A stretch of 64,000 nucleotides of DNA from an uncultured Alphaproteobacteria bacterium (GTDB lineage: Bacteria > Pseudomonadota > Alphaproteobacteria > RF32 > CAG-239): positions 124,001 through 188,000 of the forward strand of contig CALXWA010000002.1 of assembly GCA_944392275.1 (NCBI GenBank). Direction: 5' to 3'. Shown here piece after piece: positions 63,384-64,000 of the stretch. The notes beneath the pieces were generated by a model. The model saw only the letters and a list, made by a program, of their open reading frames with translations. It did no database searches and was not told the origin of the DNA. Numbering within the stretch: the stretch's first letter is position 1; each line of letters opens with the position of its first letter. The position numbers and the translations under genes are program-made.

Positions 63384-64000
63384 TATTCAATATTTTCTAT
63401 TAAACGATCCAGATTATCTCGTTCTGACTCTTTATAGCCATGTGTGTCTTCTTTTTTGCTTTCAGATGGCTGTTCTTTTTTATGTGCCTTTACTTTTGGT
63501 TGAGCCAGTCTATTAAATAATTCTTCCGAGTCGTCGCTAACCTTTTCTTTTATGGCTGTTTTTTGTTTTTCTTTTATTTCTTGTTGTTTCTTTTCGGCCT
63601 CATCCCCGACTTGGCGTGTTTTGTCGCGGATAATTTGTAAAGTGCTTTCCGGAATCAAATCTTCAATCGGTTTGGCAAAATTGCCGGCAATCTGAAAATA
63701 TCTTGATTCCGTAAAGACTTCAGATTGGTTTTCTTCCGGAATCATCCAGGTAACCATAATATTAAACAAGATAATCAATAAGCATGCTCGGGCAATCCCA
63801 AAAAACAATCCTAAAAAGCGGTCAATCCCGTTGAGTTTACTTTTACGTATTTTACCAATTATTTTTGAGGTAAACATTATCCAGATGATTAAAAACAAAA
63901 TCAGAATGCATAAAGATGTTACGATTCCCGCAAGCCAGCCGCTTTCAATATAAAGCTTTGCAAACGGGGTTAAAACAGGCAGCAAATAAACAATCGCCGC
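63383..64000 (-). CDS. CvpA family membrane protein, 5' end off the right edge
   Basis: The frame is open to the window edge, so the N-terminus is missing. Visible are hydrophobic segments (LAGIVTSLCILILFLIIWIMF, FFGIARACLLIILFNIMV), the family's IDRFLGLFFGIARA block and a charged C-terminal tail (about 80 residues, Lys/Glu-rich). CvpA is linked to colicin V production and purine metabolism and often lies near purF, which would be off the right edge. Starts at 63985 are internal and should not be used. Confidence 0.78.
   Translation of the reverse strand, partial: AAIVYLLPVLTPFAKLYIESGWLAGIVTSLCILILFLIIWIMFTSKIIGKIRKSKLNGIDRFLGLFFGIARACLLIILFNIMVTWMIPEENQSEVFTESRYFQIAGNFAKPIEDLIPESTLQIIRDKTRQVGDEAEKKQQEIKEKQKTAIKEKVSDDSEELFNRLAQPKVKAHKKEQPSESKKEDTHGYKESERDNLDRLIENIE

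Overview
The window is a contiguous, gene-dense chromosomal segment of a low-G+C (roughly 35-40% by eye) Gram-negative bacterium, most likely an alphaproteobacterium and plausibly one of the AT-rich, host-associated gut lineages. The placement rests on conserved alphaproteobacterial gene orders: mutM - enoyl-CoA hydratase - rpsT - dnaA; gpmI - envC - ctpA - divergent polysaccharide deacetylase - rppH; lolA - xthA; ffs (SRP RNA) - dnaX - ybaB - recR; EIIA-Man/HPr of a regulatory PTS; an IalB-like protein; and a TlpA-type thioredoxin divergent from a YP-rich mini-lipoprotein. The finer lineage is inference. No prophage, CRISPR array, insertion sequence or rRNA operon was seen.

Layout. 1-5.3 kb: edge-truncated VWA protein, mini-lipoprotein, TlpA-like protein, Gpt, and on the minus strand a lone PilT/VirB11-type ATPase and a Lon-like protease. 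5.3-14.2 kb: membrane-anchored TPR proteins, a degenerate EEP-fold membrane protein, tsaB, a PAS protein without a kinase, a J-domain protein and a decayed UbiB-like protein. 14.2-20.9 kb: replication/repair block (mutM, echA, rpsT, dnaA, dnaN, recF). 20.9-29.8 kb: ABC exporter; a PTS-type operon ending in an orphan adenine methyltransferase; a Cys-tailed mini-protein; lolA-xthA; a porin-response regulator pair; and NAD synthesis (nadM-like, nadE). 29.8-35.8 kb: gyrB, polA and a ribbon-helix-helix regulator. 35.9-44.2 kb: envelope and housekeeping block (PBP1A-like, gpmI, envC, ctpA, deacetylase, rppH). 44.2-48.4 kb: tsf-rpsB with a structured leader, then parE. 48.4-50.9 kb: the only clearly accessory stretch, with a GNAT acetyltransferase, an AT-rich type II restriction-modification pair resembling HinP1I (GCGC) and tRNA-Ala(GGC). 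51-54.3 kb: Mla/MCE-type lipid transport operon. 54.3-64 kb: CCA-adding enzyme, IalB, rlmN, yraN-rsmI, LppC-like lipoprotein, SRP RNA, dnaX-ybaB-recR, a membrane protein and the edge-truncated cvpA.

Common threads. Several proteins keep their family fold or genomic position but have lost catalytic residues: the EEP protein, the UbiB-like protein, the Pol I proofreading domain, the response-regulator acidic pocket, one MutM zinc ligand and the PAS protein's kinase. This looks like reductive evolution or repurposing. Dense GANTC clusters occur upstream of dnaA and gyrB, with further sites in a long inverted repeat before dnaN, as expected for CcrM-type cell-cycle control of replication genes. 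No wholly new multi-gene system could be demonstrated. The best leads are the PTS/methyltransferase operon with an unrecognised first gene, the lone secretion-type ATPase beside the Lon-like protease, the structured rpsB leader and the CxxC-containing EF-Ts.
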